This document shows positions 1 through 8,332 of a DNA stretch of 18,478 nt, piece after piece. Every line of letters starts with the position of its first letter. Within the stretch, counting starts at the first letter, position 1. The notes under the pieces were generated by a model, which was not told the origin of the DNA, did no database searches, and worked only from the letters and a program-made list of their open reading frames with translations. Source of the stretch: WFZT01 sp964398355 (GTDB taxonomy: Bacteria; Hydrothermota; Hydrothermia; B15-G9; WFZT01). Location: contig CAYNMM010000040.1 in NCBI GenBank assembly GCA_964398355.1, positions 1-18,478 of the forward strand. Direction: 5' to 3'. Position numbers and translations under genes: made by a program.

Positions 1-1187
1 GCCGGAATGTTTTCCATTTTCCCTGTAATGAGATGATTTTCTAATATTAGTTTTACCGTACCGAGAGTAGAGGCAAAGGAAGGCCATTCAAGATCAGGTG
101 GAATGTTTGTGAATCCCTGAAGTTCACCTATAGATACGGAGGCGTTTAGAACTTCGTGGGCCAGCTTTTCAATACCTTCGATACCGGTTGAACCACCTAC
201 AAGAACCACGCTTACAGGAATTGAATCTGAGGCTCTAAAAGTACTCAATACACTATTAACATGGTAAAAGATTTCATAAAGTCGGGCATAAATAATTCTT
301 GCAAGGACTCTTCTTGGAATCTCAAGTGTTTTGCCACTTTTTATGCCAGTAACATTGATAAAATCATCTTCTGCAACGAGGTCATCTCTTGCAACGCCCT
401 GTGTAAGTTTTAGTCGTTCTGCCGTGTCAAAATTCTTCAAGTTCAGGGCTATCATGATGTCTTTCGTTATATGAAGACCTGCAATAGGAATCGAAGAGGC
501 GTGAACAAGTTCCCCACCTTTCCAGATGGCAATATCTGTAGTACTGTGGCCAATGTCAACCAGTACTGATAATCCGTAGTCCAGATCATTCTGCGTTAAA
601 ACGGCGTACCCAGCGGCAATGGGTTGATAAAAGACACCCGATGGAGAAACGTTTAATTCCATTAAAGCTGTTTTTATGTTATCAATCTTGCTTGATTCAC
701 CATAAACAACGTATGATTTCATTTCGAGTTTACGGCCCTTGAGATTGAGAGGTCTTTTTGTAGAACTTGATTCATCGATTCTAAACTGATTGGGGTGAAC
801 ACTTATAACCTCGTAATCAGGAGGAATTGAAATTGATCTTGATGATTCCATGATCTTCTCAATATCTTCAGGAGTAATATAGTGCATTTCACTTGACCAT
901 GCCCTTTGAACGGCCTGTTCCTTTCCTTTGATGTATGCTCCAGTTAAACAAATATAGAATTTTTCAGGTCTATGCTCCTCGTCACCCTGCATTTTCCTTA
1001 AAGCTTCATTGACGGAATGCTTGAATTTCTCCTTGGCATTAACATAGCCTTCTGTGATGCCTTCGCTTCGTGAAATGCCATAGCTTGTTATCCTGATGTT
1101 CGATGGCTCGCCTCTATCATCTGTCTGCACGTCTGCAGATACACCAGAGATATAGAATGAACCTATGTTCAAAACATTGATCTTCAT
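1..1187 (-). CDS. ftsA: Cell division protein FtsA (3' end beyond window)
   Basis: Actin-like protein that tethers FtsZ to the membrane and recruits the divisome. 395 residues are visible; FtsA is usually about 400-420, so probably only the C-terminal membrane-binding helix is cut off. The FtsA-type 1C subdomain lies at about residues 77-165, including FYICLTGAYIKG (77-88) and YITPEDIEKIM (103-113). The phosphate-2 motif is VDIGHSTTDIAIWKGG (210-225) and the adenosine motif VVLVGGSTGIEGIEKL (327-342). Phosphate-1 reads VLNIGS (5-10), with Asn where actin-fold ATPases normally have Asp, and phosphate-2 has His-Ser where Gly-Gly is usual, so ATP binding may be altered. The ATG overlaps the ftsQ stop by four bases (1184-1187), with a GGGGG stretch just upstream. 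It is the last gene visible in the cluster; family and position make the assignment firm. Confidence 0.9.
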   Translation of the reverse strand, partial: MKINVLNIGSFYISGVSADVQTDDRGEPSNIRITSYGISRSEGITEGYVNAKEKFKHSVNEALRKMQGDEEHRPEKFYICLTGAYIKGKEQAVQRAWSSEMHYITPEDIEKIMESSRSISIPPDYEVISVHPNQFRIDESSSTKRPLNLKGRKLEMKSYVVYGESSKIDNIKTALMELNVSPSGVFYQPIAAGYAVLTQNDLDYGLSVLVDIGHSTTDIAIWKGGELVHASSIPIAGLHITKDIMIALNLKNFDTAERLKLTQGVARDDLVAEDDFINVTGIKSGKTLEIPRRVLARIIYARLYEIFYHVNSVLSTFRASDSIPVSVVLVGGSTGIEGIEKLAHEVLNASVSIGELQGFTNIPPDLEWPSFASTLGTVKLILENHLITGKMENIP

Positions 1188-1525
1188 TTCTTACCCCCGT
1201 TTTTTACAACAGCATAACCAGGTGTACTTACGTCGATTTCGACAACATTTTTTTCTTTTTTTAAAATATCAAATGCGGTCATCAATTTCTCTTTTAAATT
1301 ACCATGTCCAAGAATTATAACGCATCCGTCATTTAAAATCAGTCGATCTTCCAAAAATTTTCTCGTTCGTGAATAAAGTTGTGGGGTAGTCTTTTTAACT
1401 ATTGTTTTTAGATTATCCCTCTTGTGAAGTATTTGCTGGAAGTTTGCCCTTTTAATCTCAGTTGACACTCTTAAAAATCCGATAATAAAAATTGTTGAAA
1501 TGATAGCGTACACCAACTTTCTCAT
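1184..1525 (-). CDS. ftsQ: Minimal FtsQ-like division protein lacking POTRA
   Basis: A 113-residue protein in the ftsQ slot between murB and ftsA. One N-terminal membrane segment (about residues 4-19) after a short basic tip predicts a bitopic protein with its body outside the cytoplasm. The C-terminal half, RLILNDGCVIILG (61-73) then a helix KEKLMTAFDILKK (78-90) and VVEIDVSTPGYAVVK (94-108), resembles the end of the FtsQ beta domain. FtsQ is normally about 250 residues; the roughly 70-residue POTRA domain and the first part of the beta domain appear missing, leaving a linker of about 40 residues. It is not an obvious frameshift product: it has its own ATG overlapping the murB stop (ATGA, 1522-1525), GGTGAT upstream, and an intact upstream gene. 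In E. coli the C-terminal part of FtsQ binds FtsB. The assignment rests mainly on position and the C-terminal pattern. Confidence 0.65.
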   Translation of the reverse strand: MRKLVYAIISTIFIIGFLRVSTEIKRANFQQILHKRDNLKTIVKKTTPQLYSRTRKFLEDRLILNDGCVIILGHGNLKEKLMTAFDILKKEKNVVEIDVSTPGYAVVKNGGKK

Positions 1526-2379
1526 CTCAATATCACCACCTCCTCTTCAAGTTTGATCCCAAAATTCTCAAAAACTCTCTTTTTACCGACCTCGATTAGA
1601 TTAAAAACGTCCTCGGCTTTTGCTCCTCCCATGTTAACAATAAAATTCGCGTGGATCTCGGAAAATTTTGCCTGTCCAATTCTAAATCCCTTTAAACCTG
1701 ATTTGTCGAGTAAGAAGCCCGCTGGTGGACCATTTTCCGGATTTTTGAAAATACAACCCGATGTTTTACCTCTGGGTTGTGAGTTCCTTCGCTTCTCAAT
1801 GATTTCTTTCATCTTCCCCATTATGCTATGAGAATCAGCTTTCTGAAGCAAAAAAACTGCTTCTACAAGAATTCCATCGAAATCCGATTCTCTATATTTC
1901 AGGCCAAGATCTTTAACTTCATATTCTAAAATTTCACCGTCGACGTTTAGAATTTTTGCAGAAATAAGTACGTCTTTAATTTCCTTTCCAAAGGCTCCCG
2001 CGTTTTTTCTTACTGCACCTCCAACAGTTCCGGGAATACCATAGAGTTCCTCGAGACCCGAAAGCTTCTCTTTAGCGGCAATTTGAATGACACGGTTAAG
2101 TACAGCTCCGGACATCGCTCTGACAGCTCTTTCATTCAACGATATGCCTTTGAAACTCCTCATATCAACAACAATTAAACGATGGTGACCATCTCCAAAA
2201 ATTATGTCTGATCCACCTCCTATTACGAAGACGTCGATTCCGCTGTCATAGGCCCATTTTACGATATATTTCAGCTCTTTTATGTTCTGGGGTCTTGAGT
2301 AAAACTCGACCGTTCCTCCGACCTCCATTGTGGTAAATTTCGCTATATGAATATTTTGGAGTATCAGATCACTTCTCAT
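1522..2379 (-). CDS. murB: UDP-N-acetylenolpyruvoylglucosamine reductase MurB
   Basis: Cytoplasmic FAD enzyme that reduces UDP-GlcNAc-enolpyruvate with NADPH to UDP-MurNAc. At 285 residues it matches the short type II MurB rather than the longer E. coli type. The FAD-binding stretches are VIGGGSDII (52-60) and GIPGTVGGAVRKNAG (114-128). Catalytic-site elements are YRESDF (162-167), SGCIFKNP (207-214) with Cys209 in place of the E. coli proton-donating Ser, and Glu residues at 278-280 near the C-terminus. The GGGS motif has Asp58 where Asn is common. The ATG overlaps the murC stop by 11 bases and no Shine-Dalgarno is visible, so translation probably depends on coupling to murC. The gene is complete. 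Confidence 0.95.
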   Translation of the reverse strand: MRSDLILQNIHIAKFTTMEVGGTVEFYSRPQNIKELKYIVKWAYDSGIDVFVIGGGSDIIFGDGHHRLIVVDMRSFKGISLNERAVRAMSGAVLNRVIQIAAKEKLSGLEELYGIPGTVGGAVRKNAGAFGKEIKDVLISAKILNVDGEILEYEVKDLGLKYRESDFDGILVEAVFLLQKADSHSIMGKMKEIIEKRRNSQPRGKTSGCIFKNPENGPPAGFLLDKSGLKGFRIGQAKFSEIHANFIVNMGGAKAEDVFNLIEVGKKRVFENFGIKLEEEVVILR

Positions 2380-3751
2380 TTTTAAGGATTTTGAGCAATT
2401 CCACTCCTATTTTCCATACATCCCCGGCCCCAAGAGTGAGTACAAGATCACCAGGTTTTAGCTGATCAAGTACAAATTTTTTCACTTCTTCCCTGTCCTC
2501 GACAAGGTAAACCGCTTTGTGACCGGACTTTTTTACTTCCTCGTAAATTATAGAGGAATCAATTCCGGGTATTGGCTTTTCTCCAGCAGGATAAAGTTTT
2601 GTTATAATGACGATGTCCGCCTCGTGGAATACTTTTCCAAATTCGTGATATAAAAGCTTGGTTCGAGTATATCTGTGTGGCTGAAAAATCACGATAATTC
2701 TTCCCTGCCAGAATCTTCCCAGGGTTTCAAGGACAGCGTCGATTTCAGATGGATGGTGACCATAGTCGTCCATGAATGTAATGTTGTTTATTACTCCTTT
2801 GATCTCCATTCTTCTCATTACACCTTTGAATTCTTTCAGAGCTTCCTTAATAACGTCGGGTGAAATGTCCATTTCTAAACCGACAGCAAATGCCGCGAGT
2901 GCATTCTTCACATTGTGGATGCCTGGAATTTTTAATTCTACCTCAGTGATTTCCTCATCATTCTTGAAAACTTTAAATCTTGAGCCGCTATTTGAAAGAG
3001 TTATATCCCTTGCATTGATCTCTGCCTGTCTCTTCAAGCCATAGGTGATGATTCTTTTTTTGATCTCTGGCAGAATATCCTGATTGTTGGGATCATCAAG
3101 GTTCACAATAGCTGCCCCGTAAAAGGGGACACTGTTAGCGAATTTTATAAATGCTTTTTTCAGGTTTTCAAAGTTTCCGTAAGTGTCAAGATGTTCTCTA
3201 TCTATGTTGGTAATTACGGCGAGAGTAGGGAAGAGCATAAGGAATGAACCGTCTGACTCATCGGCTTCGGCCACGAGGAATTCGCTCTGTCCGATCTTTG
3301 CTCCGGTCCCAAGCCCACGAAGCCTACCGCCGACAACGAGTGTCGGATCCAATCCCGCTTTTTCAAGTACAGTACCAATCATTGATGTGGTTGTAGTTTT
3401 GCCGTGGGAGCCCGAGACCGCAACTGAATACTTTATTCTCATCAATTCAGCGAGCATTTCAGCCCTTCTGATAACAGGTATACCTTTTTCCTTCGCTGCG
3501 ACAACTTCCGGGTTTTCTGGTGGAATTGCGGTAGATATAACAAGTATCTGGGCGTTATCGATGTTCTCCGGTCTATGTCCGTAGTGAATTTTTATCCCTA
3601 ATTTCTCCAGTCGCTCTGTCACTTCTGATTTTTTTAAATCTGAACCTGTAATTGTGAAGCCAAGGTTATGGAGTACTTCTGCGATTCCACTCATTCCGGA
3701 ACCGCCTATTCCCACCATGTGTATCTTTTGAAACTTTCTTCTAAAGATCAA
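2369..3751 (-). CDS. murC: UDP-N-acetylmuramate-L-alanine ligase MurC (TTG start)
   Basis: ATP-dependent ligase that adds the first residue, L-Ala, to UDP-MurNAc in the cytoplasm. 460 residues, normal length. The N-terminal Rossmann-like UDP-binding loop is MVGIGGSGMSG (12-22), the P-loop SGSHGKTTT (113-121), the central domain has EADESDGSF (162-170), and the nucleotide-contact motif is GIHNVKNALAA (277-287). The MurC-specific DDYGHHPSEI (328-337) and FQPHRYTRT (356-364) settle identity. The start is TTG at 3751: GGAGG at 3759-3763 sits seven bases upstream, and the first in-frame ATG (residue 12) would remove strand beta-1 of the UDP-binding fold. TTG overlaps the murG TGA by three bases (3748-3750 against 3749-3751). 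Confidence 0.97.
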   Translation of the reverse strand: MIFRRKFQKIHMVGIGGSGMSGIAEVLHNLGFTITGSDLKKSEVTERLEKLGIKIHYGHRPENIDNAQILVISTAIPPENPEVVAAKEKGIPVIRRAEMLAELMRIKYSVAVSGSHGKTTTTSMIGTVLEKAGLDPTLVVGGRLRGLGTGAKIGQSEFLVAEADESDGSFLMLFPTLAVITNIDREHLDTYGNFENLKKAFIKFANSVPFYGAAIVNLDDPNNQDILPEIKKRIITYGLKRQAEINARDITLSNSGSRFKVFKNDEEITEVELKIPGIHNVKNALAAFAVGLEMDISPDVIKEALKEFKGVMRRMEIKGVINNITFMDDYGHHPSEIDAVLETLGRFWQGRIIVIFQPHRYTRTKLLYHEFGKVFHEADIVIITKLYPAGEKPIPGIDSSIIYEEVKKSGHKAVYLVEDREEVKKFVLDQLKPGDLVLTLGAGDVWKIGVELLKILKNEK

Positions 3752-4809
3752 TTTTGGTCCTCCATGATAAAGTTTAAAATTTTATCTTCAGGATTTGAGG
3801 GAGCGAAGTTTATTTGAGCCTTGACCATCGAGTCTCTTAGATTTTCATTCTGAGTTAGCTGGATGATTTTTTCTGCAAGTGATTCAGGAGTTAGATTAGA
3901 TTCAAGCTCCATTATAGCTGCTTTTCTTTTAACAAGAGAACGTGCATTTTCGATTTGATGCCCTCGTGCTATCTCGAGTGGAACAAGTATCAAAGGAATA
4001 CCAAAATGTAAGACTTCAAAGATAGTGCCGGCTCCGGCACGAGAAACGACAACGTCTGCAAGTGAATACATAAGTCCCATATCGTCAAAGAAAGGCTCTA
4101 TTTTGTAATTTGGGCCAACGAGTCCAATTCTCTTGAAATGTTCTAAATTTGCTTTACCACACTGAATGAAAAAGAACATATCAGTCAATTTTTTTGCAGC
4201 ATTTAAGGCGATTTCGGCCAATTTTTTTGCTCCCTGTGATCCTCCTACTACAAGAACCACTTTCTGGGATTCTTTTAGGCCAACGAACTTTTTTGGATTC
4301 TCGTATTTTGTTAATTTTCTAATTGGGTTGCCGGTAAAAATCGTTCTTGTCCCTTCAAGGTATTCGCTTGTTTCTGGAAAAGAAGTAAACACGGCTCTTG
4401 CACGCGATGCAAAAGCCTTCACCGTAGCACCAGGGACCACATTTTGTTCCATGATGTAGAAATCAAGACCCGAGATGGAAGCAGCCAACAGAGGAGGAAC
4501 CGAGGGGAAAGCTCCGGTTGCAAGCATTATGCTGTTGGATTTGTTCAACATGGTCATAGGCATACTTTTAATGGTTCCGGCAAAAATTTTCAATAGATTC
4601 ATTGCCAGATAAGTTTTTTTGCCAACAATTGGAGCACTGGGTACCATGTGGATTTTGAAGTTTATTAGCCCTGGATCGACCCTCGGATTTGATAAAATGA
4701 ATTCCACATCCAGTCCCATTTCACGAGCTTTATTTGCCACCACTATTGCCGGAAAAATATGACCCCCGGTAGCCCCTGTTGAAACAATAATTTTCCTAAT
4801 TTGTTTCAT
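3748..4809 (-). CDS. murG: Lipid II synthase, GlcNAc transferase MurG
   Basis: GT-B glycosyltransferase at the inner face of the membrane; it moves GlcNAc from UDP-GlcNAc onto lipid I to make lipid II. 353 residues, normal length. The N-domain glycine loop TGATGGHIFPA (11-21) binds the lipid I diphosphate, followed by EQNVVPG (121-127). The C-domain has VGGSQGAK (188-195), SRAGAGTIFEV (256-266), and the UDP-GlcNAc-contacting region with GHQIENAR (283-290). The ATG at 4809 follows a GGGAG motif at five-base spacing and overlaps the end of ftsW by 14 bases. It lies between ftsW (septal polymerase) and murC, the common dcw order. Confidence 0.97.
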   Translation of the reverse strand: MKQIRKIIVSTGATGGHIFPAIVVANKAREMGLDVEFILSNPRVDPGLINFKIHMVPSAPIVGKKTYLAMNLLKIFAGTIKSMPMTMLNKSNSIMLATGAFPSVPPLLAASISGLDFYIMEQNVVPGATVKAFASRARAVFTSFPETSEYLEGTRTIFTGNPIRKLTKYENPKKFVGLKESQKVVLVVGGSQGAKKLAEIALNAAKKLTDMFFFIQCGKANLEHFKRIGLVGPNYKIEPFFDDMGLMYSLADVVVSRAGAGTIFEVLHFGIPLILVPLEIARGHQIENARSLVKRKAAIMELESNLTPESLAEKIIQLTQNENLRDSMVKAQINFAPSNPEDKILNFIMEDQN

Positions 4810-5938
4810 TTTTCTCCCTTAAAATCCTAAGTAAAATACCAGCCAATATCATATTTGATAGCATTGAACTGCCTCCATAGCTGATAAACGGCAGGGGTAC
4901 ACCGGTTGCCGGAATAAAACCGAGTGAAGTTGAAATGTTAATAAGTGCATAGATCATGTAGGTGAAAACAATGCCAAATGCAAGTACAGAGTAAGCCAGG
5001 TCATCAGCAAAAGACCTTATTTTAAAAAGCACAAGAAGGAACAGAAGTAAATAAATCACAATAACAGAAAATGCACCGACAAAACCCATTTCTTCACCAA
5101 TTACAGCATACACAAAGTCCGTGTCAGCCTGTTTTAATAGGTAAAAGAATTTGTGTTCCCCTTTACCTATTCCAACACCAAGTAATCCACCGTTTTTTAT
5201 AGCCTGTCTCGCATAATAAACCTGTTTGCCAGGTTTAATCTGCTCCTGGTGGATAAAATTTTGCAACCTATCTCGAGCATTTTTTGAAAATGTAACTCCT
5301 GACCCCATTACTATGGCAGCGAACAGGAGGAAGAGAAATACATATCTAAATCTTAACCCACCTATGAAGAGCTGAGCAGTGGCTATTGTGACGATTAAAA
5401 TTGAAGTCGATAAATTAGGTTCCCAAATGATTAAGACTACATTTATAAAAACTACTATCATCGGATAGATGAAACTCTTCAACAGGCTTTTTAATCTCTG
5501 TCTCCCTTTGGCAGCAAATCCTGCTATGTACAAAAGTACAGCTATTTTTGTTAACTCAGACGGCTGAAAAAGAAACGGACCGATTGGAAGCCATCTCTTG
5601 AAACTAAATGGTGATAATTTGAGAACAATCATTAACATAAAAATGGATAGACCAATAAAAACAAAGCGTAATTTTATCAGCTTCCTCGGACTAATTCTGT
5701 AAAAAAGGAAAGCGACAGCGAATCCGATGAATACTCTAAGAAAATGATCAATCAGATACCGAGTGTATGAATAGTTTTTACCCAAAATTTTGAAATACCC
5801 TGCACTTGGTGTAATTACAATGCCAATAACTACAAGTAGCATTATCAGAGTGAAAATTTGCCAATCAAAACTTCTTTTATTTATGTCTCCCTCTGTCTTT
5901 ATTTCTAAATCATCGAATGTCAATTCTTCTGACTTCAT
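4796..5938 (-). CDS. ftsW: Septal peptidoglycan polymerase FtsW (SEDS family)
   Basis: Multi-pass SEDS glycosyltransferase that polymerises lipid II at the septum together with the FtsI transpeptidase. From the chosen start it has 380 residues with about ten hydrophobic segments. Family motifs are FQPSELTKIA (124-133), the large extracytoplasmic loop with GVGIGKGEHKFFYL (254-267), TDFVYAVIGEEMG (273-285) carrying the likely catalytic Asp274, and TGVPLPFISYGGSS (345-358). A more upstream ATG at 5983 would add 15 residues inside murD, but the ATG at 5938 follows a purine-rich GGAGAGAG tract and leaves the charged cytoplasmic N-terminus typical of FtsW. It overlaps murD by 29 bases. FtsW rather than RodA is inferred from the dcw context. 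Confidence 0.95.
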   Translation of the reverse strand: MKSEELTFDDLEIKTEGDINKRSFDWQIFTLIMLLVVIGIVITPSAGYFKILGKNYSYTRYLIDHFLRVFIGFAVAFLFYRISPRKLIKLRFVFIGLSIFMLMIVLKLSPFSFKRWLPIGPFLFQPSELTKIAVLLYIAGFAAKGRQRLKSLLKSFIYPMIVVFINVVLIIWEPNLSTSILIVTIATAQLFIGGLRFRYVFLFLLFAAIVMGSGVTFSKNARDRLQNFIHQEQIKPGKQVYYARQAIKNGGLLGVGIGKGEHKFFYLLKQADTDFVYAVIGEEMGFVGAFSVIVIYLLLFLLVLFKIRSFADDLAYSVLAFGIVFTYMIYALINISTSLGFIPATGVPLPFISYGGSSMLSNMILAGILLRILREKNETN

Positions 5939-7247
5939 CTTTAAATCTCTCTCCTCTCTCTTTGTAATTTTTAAACATGTCAAAGCTTGAGGTACCTGGA
6001 GAAAATAGTATCACGTCACCGGGATTGGACAGATTAAGAGCAGTTTTAACCACATCTTCAAGAGTTTTTACTCTATAAATTGGTACAATGTCCTTAAAGG
6101 TTTCCATAAGTGAAGGCGCATTCTTTCCGAAAATTACAAGTAATTTTACCTTTTCACTGATGTCCTTAATCAGGGTAGAGTAGTCAAGATACTTTTCCTC
6201 TCCACCGAGAATCAGAATGACATTTTTGTCAAACGATTTTAATGCCCATCTTACAGCATGTGGATTTGTCGCTTTTGAATCGTTGAAGATTTTTACACCG
6301 TTAATTTCCCTGACAAATTCAATTCTATGGGGTAAACCCGAAAAATTTTTCAGTGTACTTTTTATATTTTCAATTGAGCCACCGGCAAGGAAGGCAGCGA
6401 GTGAAGCCGCAAGCGCATTGTATAAATTGTGAATTCCCACCAGCTTCAATTCCCGGGTTTTTATAAGAGGATAACGCTCTTTCCCGATGTGCAAGATTAT
6501 GGTGTCTCTTTCAACATAAGCATTTGTTTTTTCTCTAAGGCTAAAGTAAAAAACCCTTGACCTTGCATGCTCTGAAAATGATTTTGTTACTGGATCATCC
6601 ATATTCAAAACAAGAAAATCCTCAGCATTTTGATTTTCGAAGATTCTCTTTTTTGCGGAAATGTATTCTTTAATGTCTTTGTGCCAATCAAGATGATCCT
6701 GGTCAATATTCAAAATTACAGCTATGTCTGGTTTAAATGAATTTATTGACATTAACTGGAAGCTTGAGACTTCAAGTATGAAATTTCTTTTTTCCCCTGC
6801 AAAATTGGATAAAGGGGCCCCGATATTTCCTGCCAGGGTATAATCTTTCAACATATCTGCAATTAATGAAACGACGGTCGATTTCCCGTTTGTACCTGTA
6901 ACTGCAACTATTTTACCACTTGTAAATCTGTAGCCCAACTCCAGTTCACCAAACATTGGGATAAGATTATCTTTTATTCTTGAGATCATTGGAGTATGTA
7001 TGTTTACACCTGGGCTAATGATAACAAGTTCACCACTGAATATACGTGATGTATGACCTCCTTCTTCCCACCATACTCCATTTTTTCTTAAAAAAGATTT
7101 AACTGACTCTGCTATTCGATATTTTTCAGAGAGAAATATATGTCGTGTTCCTAATTTTTTTAGCAGTTTAACGGCTGCTAAACCAGACTTCCCGGCTCCG
7201 ATAATCACGATTTTTTTGCTTATTATGCTCTCCTTAAAACTTTTCAT
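5910..7247 (-). CDS. murD: UDP-MurNAc-L-alanine-D-glutamate ligase MurD
   Basis: Cytoplasmic ATP-dependent ligase adding D-Glu to UDP-MurNAc-L-Ala. 445 residues, normal length. The N-terminal UDP-binding domain begins VIIGAGKSGLAA (14-25); the P-loop is TGTNGKST (117-124); the metal-site region is NIDQDHLDWH (180-189); the adenine-side motif is GIHNLYNALAA (271-281); and NDSKATNPHA (322-331) plus SPGTSSFDMFKNY (417-429) mark the C-terminal domain of MurD. The ATG overlaps the mraY stop by four bases (7244-7247). No Shine-Dalgarno is visible, which points to translational coupling with mraY. Confidence 0.97.
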   Translation of the reverse strand: MKSFKESIISKKIVIIGAGKSGLAAVKLLKKLGTRHIFLSEKYRIAESVKSFLRKNGVWWEEGGHTSRIFSGELVIISPGVNIHTPMISRIKDNLIPMFGELELGYRFTSGKIVAVTGTNGKSTVVSLIADMLKDYTLAGNIGAPLSNFAGEKRNFILEVSSFQLMSINSFKPDIAVILNIDQDHLDWHKDIKEYISAKKRIFENQNAEDFLVLNMDDPVTKSFSEHARSRVFYFSLREKTNAYVERDTIILHIGKERYPLIKTRELKLVGIHNLYNALAASLAAFLAGGSIENIKSTLKNFSGLPHRIEFVREINGVKIFNDSKATNPHAVRWALKSFDKNVILILGGEEKYLDYSTLIKDISEKVKLLVIFGKNAPSLMETFKDIVPIYRVKTLEDVVKTALNLSNPGDVILFSPGTSSFDMFKNYKERGERFKDEVRRIDIR

Positions 7248-8332
7248 CGTATTTTCAAAGTAGAAATGGCGATAACTGCAAATATAGCTGAGATGATCCA
7301 GAATCTGACAACGATTTTATTTTCGCTCCACCCAAGTTCTTCAAAATGATGGTGAAGAGGAGATTTCAGAAAGATTCTTTTGCCACCTGAGTATTTAAAA
7401 TAGGTGACCTGGATAATGACAGAAAGGGCTTCCATAACAAACAGAAATCCGGCTATTGCGAGTAAGAATTCTTGTTTGGTTAAAATAGAGACAATCCCGA
7501 GAGCCCCTCCAATAGCTTGAGATCCTGTATCCCCCATGAATATGTCTGCTGGATGGGCATTGAACCAGAGAAATCCAAGTAGAGCACCCATAAATGAGCC
7601 GATGAAAATGGAAAGTTCCCCTGCTCCTGAGATGAACAGAATATGGAGATAACTTGATAGAATTTTATTCCCTGTAATATATGCAACTATCAGAAATACC
7701 CCCAGTGTTGGTATTGATGCGCCAGCTGCAAGTCCATCGAGACCATCTGTTAGATTAACAGAATTGGTTGACCCGATGAATACAAGCATTACGAATAAAA
7801 TGTAAGCCCATCCAAAATCTATGAAGAAATTCTTAAAAACAAGAAACTGAGTTTTTGTACGGATTGCTGGTGGAAATATTTTGTACATCATGAACAGTAC
7901 AAACACGGAAAGAATAAAATGCCCAAGCAATTTGATCCACGCGGGAAGTCCTCTCCGCTTGGATGTTCCATGTAGCTTTGTGTAATCATCCACAAACCCA
8001 AAGATACCAAGATAAACTGTTACAATTAATGCGGTGTAGATAAAAAGGTTTGTAAGGTTGGCCCATAAAAGTGTGGCAATTATTACAGATGTGACAAAAA
8101 CTATACCTCCTCCAGTTGGCGTCCCTTCCTTTGCTTTATGAGACTCTGGTGCATACTTATAAATTTTCTCCTTTAGTCCAATTTTCTTCACCCGACGGAT
8201 AAATATCGGGAGGAAGATGACTGTGAGGACAAAAGACGTAACAGATGCATACATCGTTCTAAACGTAATGTACCTGAAAAGGTTGAAAATGATGGAATAT
8301 TTAGCGAGTGGGTAGAAAATATGATAAAACAT
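7244..8332 (-). CDS. mraY: Phospho-MurNAc-pentapeptide transferase MraY
   Basis: Integral membrane enzyme that transfers phospho-MurNAc-pentapeptide to undecaprenyl phosphate, making lipid I. 362 residues with about ten membrane helices. It carries the Asp pair in FVDDYTK (113-119), the NLTDGLDGLA loop (193-202), MGDTGSQAIGG (266-276) and the His-rich SPLHHHFEELGW (324-335), all hallmarks of MraY. Start choice: GTG (8335) and ATG (8332) are adjacent, and AGGAGG at 8338-8343 lies only two bases from GTG but five from ATG, so ATG is preferred; it shares one base with the murF stop (TGATG). The N-terminus carries about 25 extra residues before the first conserved helix. Confidence 0.96.
   Translation of the reverse strand: MFYHIFYPLAKYSIIFNLFRYITFRTMYASVTSFVLTVIFLPIFIRRVKKIGLKEKIYKYAPESHKAKEGTPTGGGIVFVTSVIIATLLWANLTNLFIYTALIVTVYLGIFGFVDDYTKLHGTSKRRGLPAWIKLLGHFILSVFVLFMMYKIFPPAIRTKTQFLVFKNFFIDFGWAYILFVMLVFIGSTNSVNLTDGLDGLAAGASIPTLGVFLIVAYITGNKILSSYLHILFISGAGELSIFIGSFMGALLGFLWFNAHPADIFMGDTGSQAIGGALGIVSILTKQEFLLAIAGFLFVMEALSVIIQVTYFKYSGGKRIFLKSPLHHHFEELGWSENKIVVRFWIISAIFAVIAISTLKIR

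Noticed and set aside
1184..1525. Frameshift or truncation as the cause of the short ftsQ
   Set aside because: The frame has its own coupled start, an intact membrane anchor, and ends at a normal ATGA junction; murB upstream is complete and leaves no room for lost ftsQ sequence.
1753..1761. MurB Cys209 in place of the catalytic Ser as a novelty
   Set aside because: Cys at this position occurs in other MurB enzymes.
3183..3584. 133-codon plus-strand frame opposite murC
   Set aside because: Antisense shadow of a well-conserved gene, with no ribosome site and low-complexity Ser/Pro-rich composition.
5939..5983. Upstream ATG at 5983 for ftsW
   Set aside because: It adds 15 residues deeper inside murD and no clear ribosome site supports it; ATG 5938 has a purine-rich site.
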